Positions 6,308-7,221 of a stretch of 7,221 nucleotides of DNA are shown here, one piece after another (within the stretch, counting starts at the first letter, position 1; each line of letters opens with the position of its first letter). The stretch lies in the NCBI GenBank assembly GCA_947625995.1, contig CANQQN010000097.1, positions 1 to 7,221 of the forward strand, given 5' to 3'. Origin of the DNA: an uncultured Lachnospiraceae bacterium. GTDB lineage: Bacteria; Bacillota; Clostridia; Lachnospirales; Lachnospiraceae. The position numbers and the translations under genes are program-made. The notes below the pieces were generated by a model, which saw nothing but the letters and a program-made list of their open reading frames with translations, was not told the DNA's origin and did no database searches.

Positions 6308-6721
6308 ATGAATATACTCGTAATAGACGCGCAGGGCGGCGGAATCGGACGGCAGCTTGTGTTGTCCATTAAACAGGCACTGCCGGACGTCGAGATACTG
6401 GCTGTTGGAACCAATGCGGCGGCAACTGCCGCAATGTTAAAGGCCGGTGCTTCTTCTGCTGCAACCGGCGAAAACGCAGTTGTTGTCTGCTCAAGAAAAG
6501 CGGATATTATCGTCGGCCCCATCGGGATCGTCATAGCGGATTCTATGCTTGGAGAGATCACTCCGAAAATGGCTCTTGCTGTCGCGGGCAGTAATGCCAA
6601 GCGTGTCCTCATTCCGTTCAGCCATTGCGACAATATCATTGCAGGATTAGAAATGATAAACACTACGGAACTGATCCAGAAAGCTGTTGCAGAAGTGCAA
6701 AAGCTGTGCAGCGCATCTTGA
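6308..6721 (+). CDS. DUF3842-family protein, function unknown
   Basis: The 137-residue protein is soluble-looking with no signal peptide or membrane segment. It begins with a Rossmann-like strand and glycine-rich loop, ILVIDAQGGGIGRQLV (residues 3-18), then EILAVGTNAAAT and GASSAATGENAVVV. The most distinctive block is ADIIVGPIGIVIADSMLGEI, followed by TPKMALAVAGS and a final VLIPFSHCDNIIAGLE. I recognise the pattern as DUF3842, a small family of Firmicutes without a known function. The GGGIG loop suggests binding of a nucleotide or other phosphate-bearing ligand, which is inference. GGAGG (6294-6298) lies 9 bases before the ATG and an extended -10 promoter lies upstream. The TGA stop (6719-6721) is embedded in the -35 element of the next transcription unit, so the gene appears monocistronic or ends at the terminator at 6823-6864. 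Confidence 0.75.
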   Translation: MNILVIDAQGGGIGRQLVLSIKQALPDVEILAVGTNAAATAAMLKAGASSAATGENAVVVCSRKADIIVGPIGIVIADSMLGEITPKMALAVAGSNAKRVLIPFSHCDNIIAGLEMINTTELIQKAVAEVQKLCSAS

Positions 6722-6747
6722 CAAATGCTGCGTAAGCGCGCTATAAT
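6718..6747 (+). promoter_or_regulatory. full-consensus sigma-A promoter for the leader/small RNA
   Basis: TTGACA (6718-6723), an 18-base spacer and TATAAT (6742-6747). Both hexamers match the consensus perfectly. The -35 contains the TGA stop of the DUF3842-type gene. The start is expected near 6752-6755. Promoters this strong are typical of stable RNAs or of genes whose expression is limited later, for example by attenuation. Confidence 0.8.
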
Positions 6748-6751
6748 GTAC

Positions 6752-6880
6752 ATGGTTTGCAGAAGCTGACCATCGGCACAGAAGTGCTTTGCAGATTTTC
6801 TTTTTGAATGGCGTACTCTGAAGGTATGCGTTTTCTCTGAAGAGAGACGACGTATGCCTTTTTTGTTTGGCATACGAATC
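6752..6880 (+). ncRNA. structured leader or small RNA of unknown class
   Basis: The transcript begins with a hairpin in which ATGGT (6752-6756) pairs with ACCAT (6769-6773) around CAG/CTG (6760-6762, 6766-6768). A GCAC-AGAA-GTGC hairpin follows (6776-6787), then a pyrimidine-rich stretch, then the terminator hairpin. An 8-base direct repeat TTTGCAGA (6756-6763 and 6788-6795) sits around the second hairpin. Four segments are partly interchangeable: P1 GGCGTAC (6810-6816), P2 GTATGCG (6824-6830), P3 CGTATGCC (6851-6858) and P4 GGCATACG (6869-6876). P2 with P3 makes the terminator, P1 can take P2 or P3, and P3 with P4 is a perfect 8-bp alternative. This is the layout of an attenuator or riboswitch controlling the gene at 6912, or of a small RNA of about 110 bases. 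I see no known riboswitch, T-box, SRP or 6S signature. The right boundary is uncertain. Confidence 0.55.
6823..6864 (+). terminator. strong intrinsic terminator within the leader
   Basis: Bases 6823-6838 pair with 6843-6858 around a GAAG loop: GGTATGCGT against GCGTATGCC-type sequence with three G-U pairs, one T/C mismatch, then TCTCT against AGAGA. Six T follow at once (6859-6864). It lies 47 bases ahead of the next ATG, so it would end a short RNA from the promoter at 6718, or any DUF3842 readthrough, unless the hairpin is prevented from forming. Confidence 0.75.
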
Positions 6881-6911
6881 ATCATATTTTATAGTTCAGG
6901 AGGATAAAACA

Positions 6912-7221
6912 ATGGCATGTTTTCTTGTTCCGGCGGCTGAGGCTGCCGTTACCACTATCGCTGCAAAGGCGATGAAATCCAAAGAGGCGAAACCGGAGAC
7001 TGTAAAAGTACAGCTTGACGGAACGGACCTTATCGAAGCGGAGAAGATTCCTTTTTCCAGAAAACTTGGCTGGCTCAACAAGCTGCTTTGGGGCGGTTCT
7101 GCTCTTCTGGCATTTGAGCATGTCTGGCACGGAGAGGTCGTGCCGTGGTTCCCGTTCCTTACAGCAGCGTCTAATTCCGCCGATGCGGCAGAGATGCTGC
7201 ATGAAATGTCAACTGTAGGCA
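6912..7221 (+). CDS. unrecognised conserved-looking protein, possibly membrane-associated (5' part only)
   Basis: An open frame starts at ATG 6912 with AGGAGG (6898-6903) 8 bases upstream and continues for 103 codons to the window edge without a stop. The N-terminus MACFLVPAAEAAVTTIAAKA is moderately hydrophobic and may be a membrane-proximal helix. A charged linker (about residues 19-45) follows, then IPFSRKLGWLNKLLWGG and a hydrophobic helix SALLAFEHVWHGEVVPWFPF (63-82), then a segment ending NSADAAEMLHEMSTVG. The aromatic and His-rich stretch FEHVWHGE/PWFPF is the best fingerprint. I have an impression of similar uncharacterised proteins in Clostridia, but know no function. Codon use agrees with the neighbours. 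It follows a strong promoter and a terminator, so its expression probably depends on readthrough of 6823-6864. A signal peptide followed by an extracellular domain is less likely because the linker is short and highly charged. Confidence 0.75.
   Translation, partial: MACFLVPAAEAAVTTIAAKAMKSKEAKPETVKVQLDGTDLIEAEKIPFSRKLGWLNKLLWGGSALLAFEHVWHGEVVPWFPFLTAASNSADAAEMLHEMSTVG

Noticed and set aside
6250..6885. 211-codon minus-strand frame over the DUF3842-type gene and the leader RNA
   Set aside because: The plus-strand gene has motifs, a ribosome binding site and a promoter; the antisense frame has none and crosses the terminator hairpin.
6867..6895. Second promoter TTGGCA-17-TATAGT ahead of the right-edge gene
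   Set aside because: The hexamers are good, but the start would fall near 6902, inside the AGGAGG site, leaving an mRNA without a full ribosome binding site. It may be weakly used, but I would not annotate it.

Overview
The window looks like chromosome of a moderately GC-rich Firmicute. A Clostridia/Lachnospiraceae-type gut anaerobe is the best fit, an inference from AGGAGG-type ribosome binding sites, sigma-A promoters, the Ppx-with-HD-domain style of exopolyphosphatase, a DUF3842-type protein and an HTH protein with a multi-spanning membrane tail. No rRNA, tRNA, CRISPR array or insertion sequence was found.

Layout. (1) 1-182, minus strand: the first 60 codons of a PHP-domain phosphoesterase, leaving the window on the left. 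(2) 183-495: a divergent intergenic region with one convincing promoter for each direction. (3) 496-4171, plus strand: a two-gene polyphosphate operon. A Ppx/GppA-like protein with a C-terminal HD-like domain is followed 16 bases later by polyphosphate kinase (ppk1) with all catalytic residues present. PPK makes polyphosphate from ATP and a Ppx would degrade it, but this Ppx has unusual substitutions in its signature motifs. (4) 4172-4868: an AT-richer toxin-antitoxin cassette, an AbrB-fold antitoxin and a RelE/ParE-fold toxin that overlap by one base (TGATG), with a strong promoter and inverted repeats in front. (5) 5038-6015: an Xre-type HTH regulator fused to about six transmembrane segments. 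(6) 6016-6307: an AT-rich spacer with a promoter close to its right end. (7) 6308-6721: a DUF3842-type protein. (8) 6718-6911: a full-consensus sigma-A promoter that starts within the DUF3842 stop codon. It is followed by a structured leader or small RNA with a strong intrinsic terminator and mutually exclusive hairpins. (9) 6912 to the end: the 5' part of an unrecognised conserved-looking protein that leaves the window on the right.

The most notable unexplained element is the structured RNA at about 6752-6880. It could be a riboswitch or attenuator leader for the right-edge gene, or a free small RNA. I could not match it to a known RNA class by eye.
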